From assembly GCF_009835145.1 (NCBI RefSeq), contig NZ_APKE01000007.1:1-64000 (forward strand): DNA of 64,000 nucleotides, given 5' to 3'. Positions 1 through 9,411 of this stretch are shown piece by piece; position 1 is the first letter of the stretch, and each line of letters begins with the position of its first letter. This DNA is from Profundibacterium mesophilum KAUST100406-0324. Lineage in GTDB: Bacteria; Pseudomonadota; Alphaproteobacteria; Rhodobacterales; Rhodobacteraceae. The notes under the pieces were generated by a model. It ran no database searches, was not told the origin of the DNA, and worked only from the letters and a program-made list of their open reading frames with translations. The position numbers and the translations under genes were made by a program.

Positions 1-330
1 AACGGCCGAGATCGTCCGCGTGGACTGATGACGGCGGGGAAAGGGGGCATCATGTCTCAGGCGTGAGTTACGCAACAACGCCGTTCAAGTCCCTCATCCG
101 CTACCATTCTTTCCCCAATGTTTTCGGCGACTTCCTTCTAAGTGGGGTTGTTGCATGACTTCGGGAAAGCCCCCCGGGGTGGCGGGACGGTGCTGCTGGC
201 CATGTTTCGCGAGGCCGGCATGGAGATCATCTCCCGGGCGGACCGATTCCGGCAACCTGGCATGGCCAGAATCGCAACGTGCCAGAAGAAACTCCCGATT
301 TTGGGACCCTGCGCAAAAGACCTTCGGAAG
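1..330. mobile_element. Possible IS termini (remnants)
   Basis: Two 18-bp segments at 65-82 and 144-161 match at 14 of 18 positions when one is reverse complemented, and both carry the core GTTGTTGC, which resembles the ends of IS5-like elements. The left copy would close an element that extends beyond the window, and the right copy would open one running towards the 3' end of the TRAP gene. No transposase can be read here, and the short frames between 94 and 444 are not recognisable. This is a weak call from pattern alone. Confidence 0.25.
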
Positions 331-334
331 CTCC

Positions 335-2545
335 TTATGCCCCGCCCTCACCGGTTTGCTGGGCAGAGAGATCACCGGGCGTGGCGATCCTTTTCTGCAC
401 AAGGACCAGAGCCAGCGCGATGCCAAGTCCTACCGCGTCGGTAACCCAGCCGCCGGCGATCATGGTCAACCCGCCCACTACGAGCGCGGCGCGCACCAGA
501 CCGCTCGCCGGGCCGAAGAACCAGCCCTGCACGGCGCAGGAGAGCAGGTAGACGCCGAAAATCGCGGTGATCGAGATATGGGCGATCTCGAAAGGGCTGC
601 CTTTCAGCAGCATCGCCGGGGAGTAGAAGAACATGTAGGGCACGACGAAGGCGGCGAGACCGATCTTGAAGCTTTCCACGCTCGTGCGGATCGGGTCGGA
701 CCCAGCAAGCGCCGAGCCGGCATAGGCGGCCAGCGCCACGGGGGGCGTGATCGCTGACATAACCGCGAAGTAGAAGATGAACAGATGCGCGGTCAGGGGG
801 GCGACGCCCAGGTTGATTACGCCGGGCGCGATGACGCTCGCGGCCACGGCATAGGCCGCCGTGGTGGGCATGCCCATCCCGAGGATGATCGAGACGACCA
901 TTGCGAAGAACAAAGCCAAGATCTGGCTCTGATCGGCCAGTGCCAGAAGCACCGTGGAAAAGCGAGAGCCAATCCCGGTCAGTGCGATGACGCCAACGAT
1001 GATGCCGGCGGTGGCGCAGACGGCGACCAGTTGCAGCACCATTCGCGCGCCGTTGTCGAGCGCCTGGAACAACTGGCGCGGTCCCATCCGGTGCGGCGTC
1101 AGCCAAGACACCACAGCGGCTGTAATCATTGCCAGCGTGCCGCAACGAATGACCGAATAGCCCGCGAATAGCGCGTAGATCAGCACCACGATGGGCAGGA
1201 AGAGATAGACCTGCCGGATCAGCTTGGCGAGCTTTGGCAGCTGATCGCGCGGCAGGCCCTTCATGCCGACCCTCTTCGCCGCGAGGTCGACCATGAAGTA
1301 GACGGAGATGAAGTAGAGAATCGCGGGGATGATCGCGGCGTAGACGATCTCCATGTAGGAAATGCCGGTGATCTCGGCCATGATGAAGGCGCCCGCGCCC
1401 ATGATCGGTGGCATGATCTGCCCGCCCGTCGACGCCGCGGCCTCGACGGCGGCCGAGGTCTGCGGTCGGTATCCGACCTTCTTCATCATCGGAATGGTGA
1501 GCGAGCCGGTGGCGACGACGTTGCCAGCCGAGGTGCCGTTGATCATCCCCATCAGGCCAGACGCGAAGATCGCGACCTTGGCCGGCCCGCCGCGGCGATG
1601 ACCGGCGGCGGCGAAGGCGAGGTTCACGAAGTATTCCCCGACCCGGGTGGTCTGGAGGAAAGCGGCGAAGACGACGAAGAGGATGATGTAGGTCGAAGAG
1701 ATTGCGATCGGCGCGCCGAGCACGCCGTTGTCGGTGAAGATGTAGGAGAAGAAGCGCTTCACGTCGTAGCCGCGATGCTCGAAGATCCCCGGCAACCAGG
1801 GCCCGGCAAAAGCGTAGGCGACGAAGACGCCGGCGATGATGACGAGCGCGAGCCCGGCGAGCCGACGGGTCAGTTCGATGATCAGCAGAACGCCGGTGAT
1901 TGCCGACCACATGTCGCCTGGCAGAGCCATGGGCATGCCCGCGCGCAGCTGAAGCTGGCGGGCGAAGAAGATCAGGTAGGCGATGGCACCGACTGTGGCG
2001 GCGGCGAGCAACACGTCGCCGGGGGCGAAGCGCGTCCGGTTGCGGTGGGGAAAGAGCCAGCCGTGCAGAATGGCGATCGCGGTGCCCGCGGTCAGCGGGA
2101 TGCCGAAGGTGGACATCGCCCAGGCAGGCGGCAGCATTTCCCCCATGATCCGGCCGTTGATCCAGATCGCGGCGACACCGGCCAGACCGTAGAGGATTCC
2201 GGCTCCGGCCAGCACCAGAAGCGCCTTCGAGAGCAGCCCATCTGGCCGCCCTCGCGCATCGCTCTCGGCAAAGGGGGAGGAGCCGAACAGCAGATAGCCC
2301 AGCAAAAGGCCGCCCCCCACATGGCTCAACCGATAGGCCCATGTCTCGAGCGGGTAGACGTTCATCACCAGCAGGTGAAAGACCGTGTAGGCCACGCACA
2401 TGATCGCGATCAGGGCGTTGCGACCGCCTTCGAAAAGACGCTGGTTGCCGGCGACCGGGTCCGCGTCGACATTGGCACGGGCCAGTTCCTGCTCGATGTT
2501 GGACTGTGCGGTCTGCGCCTGATGGGCGTCGGAGGAATGGGTCAT
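335..2545 (-). CDS. TRAP transporter fused permease (4TM/12TM, TAXI type)
   Basis: This 736-residue protein is almost entirely hydrophobic, apart from a polar N-terminus of about 45 residues, and has the length of DctQ-DctM fused permeases. Such permeases form the membrane part of TRAP transporters that use TAXI-family binding proteins and import carboxylates with a sodium gradient. The substrate-binding protein gene lies immediately upstream on the same strand, with a strong hairpin between them. Neighbouring tartrate dehydrogenase and LysR genes suggest a hydroxy-dicarboxylate substrate such as tartrate or malate, but that is inference. The start at 2545 is the first Met before the polar leader. 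Confidence 0.92.
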   Translation of the reverse strand: MTHSSDAHQAQTAQSNIEQELARANVDADPVAGNQRLFEGGRNALIAIMCVAYTVFHLLVMNVYPLETWAYRLSHVGGGLLLGYLLFGSSPFAESDARGRPDGLLSKALLVLAGAGILYGLAGVAAIWINGRIMGEMLPPAWAMSTFGIPLTAGTAIAILHGWLFPHRNRTRFAPGDVLLAAATVGAIAYLIFFARQLQLRAGMPMALPGDMWSAITGVLLIIELTRRLAGLALVIIAGVFVAYAFAGPWLPGIFEHRGYDVKRFFSYIFTDNGVLGAPIAISSTYIILFVVFAAFLQTTRVGEYFVNLAFAAAGHRRGGPAKVAIFASGLMGMINGTSAGNVVATGSLTIPMMKKVGYRPQTSAAVEAAASTGGQIMPPIMGAGAFIMAEITGISYMEIVYAAIIPAILYFISVYFMVDLAAKRVGMKGLPRDQLPKLAKLIRQVYLFLPIVVLIYALFAGYSVIRCGTLAMITAAVVSWLTPHRMGPRQLFQALDNGARMVLQLVAVCATAGIIVGVIALTGIGSRFSTVLLALADQSQILALFFAMVVSIILGMGMPTTAAYAVAASVIAPGVINLGVAPLTAHLFIFYFAVMSAITPPVALAAYAGSALAGSDPIRTSVESFKIGLAAFVVPYMFFYSPAMLLKGSPFEIAHISITAIFGVYLLSCAVQGWFFGPASGLVRAALVVGGLTMIAGGWVTDAVGLGIALALVLVQKRIATPGDLSAQQTGEGGA

Positions 2546-2581
2546 CGCGGGCGCCTGTAGCTGCTGGGTTCAGGACGAAGG

Positions 2582-2608
2582 CGGGCGGCGGGTTCGCTCC
2601 GCCGCCCG
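2582..2608 (-). terminator. Intercistronic hairpin between TRAP binding protein and permease
   Basis: A perfect 10-bp GC-only stem with a 7-nt loop lies between the two TRAP genes. There is no U-tract, so it more likely acts as a partial terminator or 3' stabiliser that keeps binding-protein mRNA more abundant than permease mRNA, a common arrangement for binding-protein transporters. The function is inferred from position. Confidence 0.5.
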
Positions 2609-2636
2609 TTCCAAGATCGGTCGAGGGCCGCTGGCC

Positions 2637-3605
2637 TTACTCGGCGGACGGCACGTCGTAGCCGTTTTCCTGGAACCAGCGAGCGGCGCCCGGGTGGAAC
2701 GGGATCACGGTGTTGAACTGCACGTTCTCGGGCAGCGAGTCCTTGGCGGCCGCGTGATTGGTCACCATCCTGTCGTTGTTCTCCATCGCCAGCTTCGTGA
2801 TCTCGTAGGCGAGATCTTCGGGCATGTCCTGATGAACGATGGCGAAGTTCCATAGCGAGGTCGTCTCCAGCGGCTCGGGCTGGTCCTCGTAGGTGTTGGC
2901 GGGAATCGTGAAATTGGACATGGCCGGCACGATCTCCTTCATCGTGTTGCGGGTCTCGTCGTCCATCGACAGGAAGCGAACGTCGTTCTCGACCGCGAGT
3001 TGGCTGTAGGCGCCGGTGGGCAGGCCAGCAGCATAGACGAACGCGTCGATCAGCCCGTCCTTGAGCTGGCCCGCAGTGTCCGAGCCGCCGGCATTGGAGA
3101 CGGTGACGTCGTCATAGCCTTCGGCATTCTCGAAAAAGCGGGTCCAGTAGGTGGCCGAGGTGCCGCCCGCCGGGCCGACGCCGACGCGCTTGCCCTGCAG
3201 ATCAGAGAAGCTCTCGATATCCGAGGAGGCTAGCACCGCCGCCTGCAGCGGGGTCTGATACATCGGGAACAGCGCGCGGACGTTCTCGTGCGGCACGCCA
3301 GGCATCAGCGGGCTCTCGCCGCGCCGCGCCTCGTCCGCCGGGCCGAGGGTGACGAAGCCAAGCTGATGCTCGCCGGTCTCGACAAGCGTGACGTTCTGCA
3401 CCGGGCCGCCGGTGATTTCGGCGCCGGCGTTGATGCCCAGTTCCTCGCTGATCATCGCGCCGAAACCCGAGCCATAGCCGAAATAGGTGCCGCCTTGGCT
3501 GCCGGTCCCAATGGTGATGCTGCTGGGCCAGTCCGCGCGATCCTGTGCGTGGACGGGCAACGCCAACGCGCAAGTGGCAGCGGCGATAAGTGCCGTGAGT
3601 TTCAT
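2637..3605 (-). CDS. TAXI family TRAP transporter solute-binding protein
   Basis: This is a periplasmic binding protein of about 322 residues. It begins with a classic signal peptide (MKLTALIAAATCALALPVHA) and then the TAXI-family opening SITIGTGSQGGTYF. Later motifs include KRVGVGPAGGTSATY and a C-terminal FHPGAARWFQENG. The start at 3605 is chosen because AGGAGG sits just upstream and it begins the signal peptide; a longer frame exists but lacks support. It would deliver substrate to the fused permease encoded downstream. The nearby tartrate dehydrogenase suggests a dicarboxylate or hydroxyacid ligand. Confidence 0.93.
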   Translation of the reverse strand: MKLTALIAAATCALALPVHAQDRADWPSSITIGTGSQGGTYFGYGSGFGAMISEELGINAGAEITGGPVQNVTLVETGEHQLGFVTLGPADEARRGESPLMPGVPHENVRALFPMYQTPLQAAVLASSDIESFSDLQGKRVGVGPAGGTSATYWTRFFENAEGYDDVTVSNAGGSDTAGQLKDGLIDAFVYAAGLPTGAYSQLAVENDVRFLSMDDETRNTMKEIVPAMSNFTIPANTYEDQPEPLETTSLWNFAIVHQDMPEDLAYEITKLAMENNDRMVTNHAAAKDSLPENVQFNTVIPFHPGAARWFQENGYDVPSAE

Positions 3606-3655
3606 GAGAGCTCCTCCTCTGCGATTTCCTCCCGGACGGGCCTTGGCGAGGCGCA

Positions 3656-3729
3656 TCCTCTCTAGGAAAAATGACTCGAGAGATGCTCTCGACTCAATTT
3701 GCTGCGTAATATATTCATTTACGATATAA
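3656..3729. promoter_or_regulatory. AT-rich leader upstream of the TRAP operon
   Basis: An AT-rich stretch (about 3700-3731, rich in ATATA-like runs) lies between the end of the LysR gene and the binding-protein gene. It contrasts sharply with the GC-rich surroundings and resembles the AT-rich divergent region at 4654-4758. It probably carries the TRAP operon promoter and perhaps a LysR site. No exact promoter boxes are claimed. Confidence 0.4.
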
Positions 3730-4644
3730 TCAGGCCGATGCTTCGATCTCGCTCAGATGTCCTTCGAGCAGTTCCATGAGCGCGTCCCGCTCCGGATCAC
3801 GCGTATTCCGGGCCCAAGCCGATGCAAGGATGAGCTTCGCCTGGGGCGGGGCATCTTTTGTGCGCAGCGGCAGAAAGCGCACACCCCGGACCCTCAGGCG
3901 GGACGTCCACCGCGGCACGATGGCAAGCCCAGTTCCGGTCGCCACAAGATTGACGATGGTCTGCTTTTCCTCGGCGATCTGCGAAATACGCGCCGTCAGT
4001 CCGGCGCGCAGGAAAAGGGTGATCGTTAGGTCATGCGAATGTGGGCGCGAGCGCCGGTCCGGCACGATGAGCGGCTCGTCGGCCAGATCGGCGATCTCGA
4101 TCTGTTCGCGGCTGGCCAGGCGGTGATCGGCCGGCAGGGCCACGACCGCGGTTTCATGGAACAGGGTCCGGAACACGAGCCGCGGGTCGCGAAGGTCCGG
4201 GGGGCGGCAGAACGCGATGTCGAGGCTGCCGCTCAGCAGTTTCGGCAACAGGTGGATCGTCTTCTGTTCGACGATCTGAATCTCCAGGTCGGGGTGCGAC
4301 TCCCGCATCGGCGGCAGGATCTGTGGCAGAAGACCGGCTGCAGCGCTGTCGATCGCCCCGACCCGCAGGACATGCGACCGCGCCATGCGCACGGCCCGCA
4401 CCTTCCGCTCGAACGCGTCCATCTGAGCGAGCAGGTTCCGAGCGTCCTCCACGATCGCCTTGCCAGCCTCCGTGAGTGCCACGTCCCGCGTGGTTCGGCG
4501 GAACAGCTCCACCCCCAGGTGATCCTCAAGCTGTTTGATCTGACGCCCGAAGCTTGCGGGCAGGATCTCCAGCCGCTGCGCCGCGCGACCGAAATGAAGC
4601 GTTTCGGCGGCGGTCAGGAAACAACGGAGCTGCATCTTGTTCAT
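3730..4644 (-). CDS. LysR-family transcriptional regulator
   Basis: This is a 304-residue LysR-type regulator. The N-terminal winged helix-turn-helix is clear (MQLRCFLTAAETLHFGRAAQ, then QIKQLEDHLGVELFRRTTR), and the effector domain follows from about residue 90. It lies between the TRAP genes (same strand) and the divergently transcribed tartrate dehydrogenase, the usual position for a LysR activator of its neighbours. The start is uncertain: Met codons at 4653, 4644 and 4635 are all in frame and none has a strong ribosome site; the middle one is used here. The likely effector is the transported acid or a derivative, by inference. Confidence 0.9.
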   Translation of the reverse strand: MNKMQLRCFLTAAETLHFGRAAQRLEILPASFGRQIKQLEDHLGVELFRRTTRDVALTEAGKAIVEDARNLLAQMDAFERKVRAVRMARSHVLRVGAIDSAAAGLLPQILPPMRESHPDLEIQIVEQKTIHLLPKLLSGSLDIAFCRPPDLRDPRLVFRTLFHETAVVALPADHRLASREQIEIADLADEPLIVPDRRSRPHSHDLTITLFLRAGLTARISQIAEEKQTIVNLVATGTGLAIVPRWTSRLRVRGVRFLPLRTKDAPPQAKLILASAWARNTRDPERDALMELLEGHLSEIEASA

Positions 4645-4653
4645 CGCCGGCAT

Positions 4654-4758
4654 CCGGGCTGCTATATCGGTTATGTATATAATCACTACAGAATTGAGGT
4701 GTCCATCGCCGTTCCGGTAGCGTTGTGACAGATCACATACCGCGCGAGGAGGAAGAGG
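4654..4758. promoter_or_regulatory. Divergent promoter region between LysR gene and ttuC
   Basis: This short region separates divergent genes. It contains an AT-rich imperfect palindrome (TTATGTATATAA) near 4670-4681 and a clear ribosome site (GAGGAGGAAGAGG) directly before ttuC. The palindrome is a candidate LysR recognition site, but this rests only on position and symmetry. Confidence 0.4.
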
Positions 4759-5889
4759 ATGACGGTCGTTCACCAGGATGTCACCGAAGGCGAGACGCGT
4801 GCGGCCAGTCCGGAGCAAAAGACCTACCGCATTGCCTCGATTCCCGCAGATGGCATCGGCCCGGAGGTAATCGCCGCCGGGCTTCAGGCGCTCGAGGCGC
4901 TGGCCCGGCGCGACGGCGGCTTCAAGCTCGACGTCACCGAGTTCGACTGGGGCTCTGATCGCTACAAGACGACCGGCGCGCTGATGCCCGAGGACGGGCG
5001 CGACCAGATCCGGGATTTCGACGCGATCTTTTTTGGCGCTGTCGGCGCGCCCGACGTGCCCGATCACGTCACGCTCTGGGGTCTTCGCCTGCCGATCTGT
5101 CAGGGGTTCGATCAATATGCCAACGTGCGCCCCACCAAGATCCTGCCCGGCATCACCTCGCCGCTGGCGGGCGTCGGCCCCGGCGATCTCGACTGGGTCA
5201 TCGTGCGCGAGAATTCCGAGGGTGAATATTCCGGCGTCGGCGGGCGCGCCCATCGTGGCATGCCCGAGGAGGTTGCCACCGAGGTCTCAATCTTCACCCG
5301 CACCGGCGTCGAGCGGATCATGCGCTATGCCTTCGAACTGGCCCAGTCGCGCCCGCGCAAGTTTCTCACCGTGGTCACCAAGTCGAACGCGCAGCGCCAC
5401 GGCATGGTGATGTGGGACGAGATCGCCGCCGAGGTGGCGCAGGAGTTCCCGGACGTGAGTTGGGACAAGATGCTTGTCGACGCCATGACCGTGCGCATGG
5501 TCAAGGATCCCAGGAGCCTCGACACCATCGTGGCAACGAACCTGCATGCCGATATCCTGTCGGACCTGGCCGGTGCGCTGGCCGGTTCCCTCGGGGTCGC
5601 GCCGACGGGCAATATCGACCCGCAGCGCCGCTACCCTTCGATGTTCGAGCCGATCCACGGCTCGGCCTTCGACATCACCGGCAAGGGCATCGCCAATCCG
5701 GTGGCGACTTTCTGGACCGCGAGCCAGATGCTTGAGCACCTTGGTGAAGCGGACGCGGCCATCCGCCTCATGCGCGCTGTGGAGAAGGTCTGCGCGGATG
5801 GCGTGCTGACGCCGGATGTGGGCGGCAGCGCGACGACCCAGCAGGTCACCGACGCGGTCTGCGAGGCGATCCGCGGCGACAACATCTGA
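4759..5889 (+). CDS. ttuC: Tartrate dehydrogenase/decarboxylase family (ttuC)
   Basis: This 376-residue member of the isocitrate/isopropylmalate dehydrogenase superfamily would oxidise tartrate or D-malate with NAD and a divalent metal. Visible signatures are the N-terminal IPADGIGPEVI, the metal-binding DILSDLAGALAGSLG, and the nucleotide-binding GSAFDITGKGIANP. Context argues for tartrate rather than leucine biosynthesis: a TAXI-TRAP transporter, a LysR regulator and a (broken) glycerate kinase flank it, and no other leu genes are present. D-malate dehydrogenase is the main alternative. The start follows a strong ribosome site. Confidence 0.85.
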   Translation: MTVVHQDVTEGETRAASPEQKTYRIASIPADGIGPEVIAAGLQALEALARRDGGFKLDVTEFDWGSDRYKTTGALMPEDGRDQIRDFDAIFFGAVGAPDVPDHVTLWGLRLPICQGFDQYANVRPTKILPGITSPLAGVGPGDLDWVIVRENSEGEYSGVGGRAHRGMPEEVATEVSIFTRTGVERIMRYAFELAQSRPRKFLTVVTKSNAQRHGMVMWDEIAAEVAQEFPDVSWDKMLVDAMTVRMVKDPRSLDTIVATNLHADILSDLAGALAGSLGVAPTGNIDPQRRYPSMFEPIHGSAFDITGKGIANPVATFWTASQMLEHLGEADAAIRLMRAVEKVCADGVLTPDVGGSATTQQVTDAVCEAIRGDNI

Positions 5890-5901
5890 GCCCCCGCTGG
5901 C

Positions 5902-6974
5902 GTGAGCCCGAGCAACCCGGAAACCCTGCTGCGCGAGATGCCGGGCGCCGCCATCAAGGCGGCCGATCCCGGCGTGGTTCTGGCCCGTCATTTGCCCGAG
6001 AAGCCCGCGGGCCGCTGCATCGTGGTCGGCGCGGGCAAGTCCGCCGCCGCGATGGCGCGCGCGGTGGAACGGGCCTGGCCCGATGTCGACCTGTCGGGGG
6101 TGGTGGTCACCCGCTATGGCCACGCCGTTCCGACCCGGCGCATCGAGGTGCGCGAAGCCGCCCACCCGGTGCCCGACATGGCAGGGGCGGCGGCGGCGCG
6201 GGAGATCATGCATAAGGGCGCCGAGGCCGGACCGGGCGATCTTGTCCTCGCCCTGATCTCGGGCGGCGGTTCCGCGCTGCTGCCCATGCCAGAGCCATCC
6301 CTCCCCTGAACGACGTCATCGAGGTGAACCGGCTCCTTCTGGCCTCCGGCCTTTCGATAAGTGCGATGAACAGCGTGCGCCGACGGCTTTCCCGCATCAA
6401 TGGCGGGGGGCTCGCGCAGGCGGCGGAAGGGGCGCGGATCGTGACGCTCGCGATCCCGGACGTGCCCGGCGACGACCCGGCGGCCATCGCCTCAGGCCCC
6501 ACGGTCGCGGACCCCACGGCCGGGGACGACCTGTCGTACCTGTCGTACCTGGCGGAACGGCTCGGCTCCGGTCTGCCGGACGTGGCCCGAAGGCTGCTTT
6601 CGACCTCCTCCCCCGCGCGGCCGGACCAGTCAGAGTTTCGGTTCATCGCCATACCGCAAGCCTCGCTGCAAGCGGCGGTCCGGGTCGCCGAAGCCCGCGG
6701 CATCACCCCTATCCTGCTGGGCGACGCTCTGGAGCGCGAAGCGCGCGAGCTCGGCATCGACATGGCGGCCATCGCGTCCTCGGTGGCGCGGAACGGCACT
6801 CCCGCCCCGCCACCCGCGGTGCTGATGTCCGGCGGCGAGCCCGCTGTGACGATCCGGCAAGGTTCTCCCGGGCCTCGCATTGGACGATCACGTGCCGGCG
6901 TTTTTCCTCGCCGGACACTGTCCGAAGTCCAAGCTGCCATCGAGCGCCCCTCCCGGAAGCGTTCGGACAACTGA
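5902..6974 (+). pseudogene. ttuD: Glycerate 2-kinase (TtuD/MOFRL family), broken
   Basis: The first part (from a GTG at 5902) reads like the N-terminal half of a TtuD-type glycerate kinase, including IVVGAGKSAAAMA and ALISGGGSALLP. It meets a stop at about 6308 after a C-run; adding one C restores the family reading (NDVIEVNRLLLASG) in the next frame. That frame continues to PPAVLMSGGEPAVTI and then leaves the family. A fragment like LALDDHVPAFFLAG is visible in another frame near 6880, and the rest of the C-terminal MOFRL domain is missing. At least two frame changes plus a deletion indicate a true pseudogene. It follows ttuC closely and would have completed tartrate use. Confidence 0.82.
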
Positions 6975-6994
6975 ATGCTGCTCGTTTCGTCGAG

Positions 6995-7339
6995 TTAGGC
7001 TCGGAGAACGTCGCTGAGGCCGTTGGCCAGCGTGACGATGCTCTCGACCCCGGGCCGGGCGGGCTGGGGAGCCGCTAAGCGCCCTGCTTCGATCCGGGGC
7101 GGGTCATGGACAATCAAGAACACCGGCAGATTGATCGACGCGCCGCAAGCCGTGTTAATCCGTTCGGCCGACAGATGAAGCAGCGCACAGCCCTCGAGTA
7201 CCGATCGCGCCAGGCGTATCCCATTGGGTCTGCCAAGCAGATCGGCGGCGTGCAGCAGGCCATCTGCTCCGCGGTCCGGAGCCTGCATCGGGTCTCGCAA
7301 ACATTTATTGAAAACAAATTCAATAATGCGTAGCGTCAT
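6995..7339 (-). CDS. Unrecognised small reading frame, possibly a gene fragment
   Basis: This 114-codon frame lies alone on the minus strand between the broken glycerate kinase and the symporter genes. Its codon use looks coding-like, and it contains segments such as GADGLLHAADLLG and LARSVLEGCALLHL that faintly recall FGGY carbohydrate kinases, but the match is too weak to name. It may be a remnant of a larger deleted gene, in keeping with the decay of the neighbouring kinase. Apart from this frame, 6975-7427 shows nothing else. Confidence 0.3.
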   Translation of the reverse strand: MTLRIIEFVFNKCLRDPMQAPDRGADGLLHAADLLGRPNGIRLARSVLEGCALLHLSAERINTACGASINLPVFLIVHDPPRIEAGRLAAPQPARPGVESIVTLANGLSDVLRA

Positions 7340-7427
7340 CTCTATTCGCAGCGGTCAGCCGGGAAACTGTTCGATCAAAGACCAGCCGGGGAGGCACGGA
7401 CCCGCGAAGAACAAGGGGGGAAAGGAA

Positions 7428-7766
7428 GTGAAAGCGTACAAGAAAGAGGTCCGGTCAACGATCGGCTTCGGGATCGGCTATGTGTTGCTCGGGCATACCG
7501 GGCTTTGGGTGGTGATGCTTGGCAGCGACAACAGCGTGAGGCTGTTCGGGCTGCCGGCCCATTATCTGGTCGCCATCCTGCTCGGCTCCTTCGGGGTCCT
7601 TGTCTGGTCCGTCATCTGGTGCATCTTCGCCAACCGGCTGGAAGACGAGATCGAGGCTGAGAACGCGGCCGCCACGGGCGGGCCGCGGACGGACGCAAAC
7701 GTCACGGCTTCGACCTCCGCCGCATCGCCGGCCGCGCCAGGTCAGCTCGCGGGGGCCGCCAAATGA
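7428..7766 (+). CDS. Small subunit of a sodium:solute symporter pair
   Basis: This is a 112-residue protein with two membrane segments (about residues 10-30 and 45-65) and a charged, Ala/Thr-rich C-terminal tail. It overlaps the downstream SSS permease by ATGA. Small two-helix partners of this kind (DUF485-like) are typical of ActP/MctP-type monocarboxylate symporters. The GTG at 7428 is chosen because it follows a GGGGGGAAAGGAA ribosome site and starts just before the first helix. It begins a five-gene run with the dehalogenase gene. Confidence 0.75.
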   Translation: MKAYKKEVRSTIGFGIGYVLLGHTGLWVVMLGSDNSVRLFGLPAHYLVAILLGSFGVLVWSVIWCIFANRLEDEIEAENAAATGGPRTDANVTASTSAASPAAPGQLAGAAK

Positions 7767-9403
7767 CTTCCGCAGACTGGCAAATCCAGAATATCTGGCT
7801 CGGGCTCGGCATTACGCTGGCCGTCTTCGGCCTCTATTACGCCGTCGCGATGATCAACAACAAGAAAACGGCGAATGCGACCGATCTCTACCTGGCCGGC
7901 CGCTCGATCGGTCCGCTGGTCAATTCGCTCGCCGCATCTTCCACCTGGATGAGCGTGGCAACGTTCCTGGGCGTCGTGGCGTTGATCCAACAGCTCCATC
8001 TTCCCTTCGTCTACATGTGGATCCAGCTCATCCTGAGCGTGCCGCTTCTGGTAATGCTCTACGGTGCATCGCTCTACCGGATGGGTGTTTTCACCTCGGT
8101 GCATTTCGTGCAGCTGCGCTACGGGCGCAACACGGCATTCCTGGCCGCGGGTTGGATGCTCCTGATCATGCTCATGTATATGGTCGGCCAGTTCATCGGC
8201 ATCGCGAAGGTCTTCGAGGTGCTGCTCGGCCTGCCCTACACGCCGTCGCTCATCCTCTCGGCGCTGGTGATAACCGGATACATCACCATCGGCGGCATGA
8301 AGGGCGCGACCTACAACGATGCCATCCAGATGGTGATCATGATGATCGCTCTGCTGGTGCCCCTGGCGGCCATTCTCAAGGCCATGGGCGTGGCAGGCTA
8401 CTGGGTCCCGCCTCTGGGTTACGGCGATCTGACGGATGCGCTGCTCGAGCAGATCCCGACCTTCTTTGACCTGAAATTCGAGGCGCGCTTCTACCTGTCG
8501 CTCTTCGTCGCCCTGACGATCGGCACCCTGGGTCTGCCGCAACTGGCGCAGCGGGTGCTGACTTCCGAGAACATCAAGTCGGCGCGGGTCGTCGTCCCAT
8601 GGTTCTGCCTCTGGGTGGGGCTGATGTTTCTCGGCACCTATGCCATGGGCTTTGCCGGCGTCTACCATTTCGCCATGATGGGCCAGGAGCTCACGCCGGA
8701 AGCTGCGGACAAGACGACGCTGCTGCTGAACCTGGCCTATAATCCCGAGTGGGTCTCGGCCTTCGTTATCGCCGGGGTCCTCGCCGCGGGCGTCTCCACG
8801 ATCGCGGGGCTGATGATCGGCGTGGCAACGGTTGTCGGGCATGACATCGTGGGAGTCCTGCGTCCCCACATGAGCGAGAAACAGCAGCTGCGCTACGGTT
8901 ACATGGCATTGGCGGGCACGGGGGTCGTCTCGCTGCTCGTGTCGCTCGATCCGCCGGCCTTCCTGATAACGTCGATCTTCTGGGCCTTCGGACTTTGCGC
9001 CACCGCCATCACGCCCATGGTGGTCCTCGGGGTCTGGTCGACGCGGATCAATCCCTGGGGCGCCTTCGTGGGCAGTCTGCTGTCGGGTGCGCTCTACATA
9101 TTGCTGTCGCCATATGTTTTCGCCGACCTGGTGGTGGGAAGCGGTCTCGTGGCAGGGCTGGGCTTCTCGACGTCGCTCATCTCGGTGCCCGTGGGCTTCA
9201 TCCTCACGATTCTGGTGTCCCTGGCCACCGAGCGTTTCGCACGCGGCAAAGCTGAGGTGGCGCGGAGCCGGGCGCAGGAGCTGGTCGAGGGCATGCATGG
9301 CTGGGCTACGGTGACGCGGCAACGATATGACAGCAGCCAGTGGCTTCTCATCCTCGCGGCGCTCTGGGCACCCGTGCTGCTCTGGGGCCTCGTGCCTTGG
9401 TAG
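7763..9403 (+). CDS. Sodium:solute symporter (SSS family)
   Basis: This 546-residue integral membrane protein carries the SSS-family signatures: DLYLAGRSIGPLVNSLAASS in the second helix region, then GGMKGATYNDAIQ, and GLPQLAQRVLTSEN in the middle. About 13 membrane helices are expected. It is translationally coupled to its small subunit and followed by a membrane protein and a haloacid dehalogenase. SSS transporters of this type carry acetate, propionate and similar acids. Uptake of short-chain or halogenated carboxylates is therefore a reasonable inference, not shown by the sequence. Confidence 0.9.
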   Translation: MTSADWQIQNIWLGLGITLAVFGLYYAVAMINNKKTANATDLYLAGRSIGPLVNSLAASSTWMSVATFLGVVALIQQLHLPFVYMWIQLILSVPLLVMLYGASLYRMGVFTSVHFVQLRYGRNTAFLAAGWMLLIMLMYMVGQFIGIAKVFEVLLGLPYTPSLILSALVITGYITIGGMKGATYNDAIQMVIMMIALLVPLAAILKAMGVAGYWVPPLGYGDLTDALLEQIPTFFDLKFEARFYLSLFVALTIGTLGLPQLAQRVLTSENIKSARVVVPWFCLWVGLMFLGTYAMGFAGVYHFAMMGQELTPEAADKTTLLLNLAYNPEWVSAFVIAGVLAAGVSTIAGLMIGVATVVGHDIVGVLRPHMSEKQQLRYGYMALAGTGVVSLLVSLDPPAFLITSIFWAFGLCATAITPMVVLGVWSTRINPWGAFVGSLLSGALYILLSPYVFADLVVGSGLVAGLGFSTSLISVPVGFILTILVSLATERFARGKAEVARSRAQELVEGMHGWATVTRQRYDSSQWLLILAALWAPVLLWGLVPW

Positions 9404-9411
9404 AGGTCCTC

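Noticed and set aside
4759-5889. Isopropylmalate dehydrogenase (leuB)
   Set aside because: No leucine genes are nearby and the gene sits with a TAXI-TRAP transporter, LysR regulator and glycerate kinase; length and context favour tartrate dehydrogenase.
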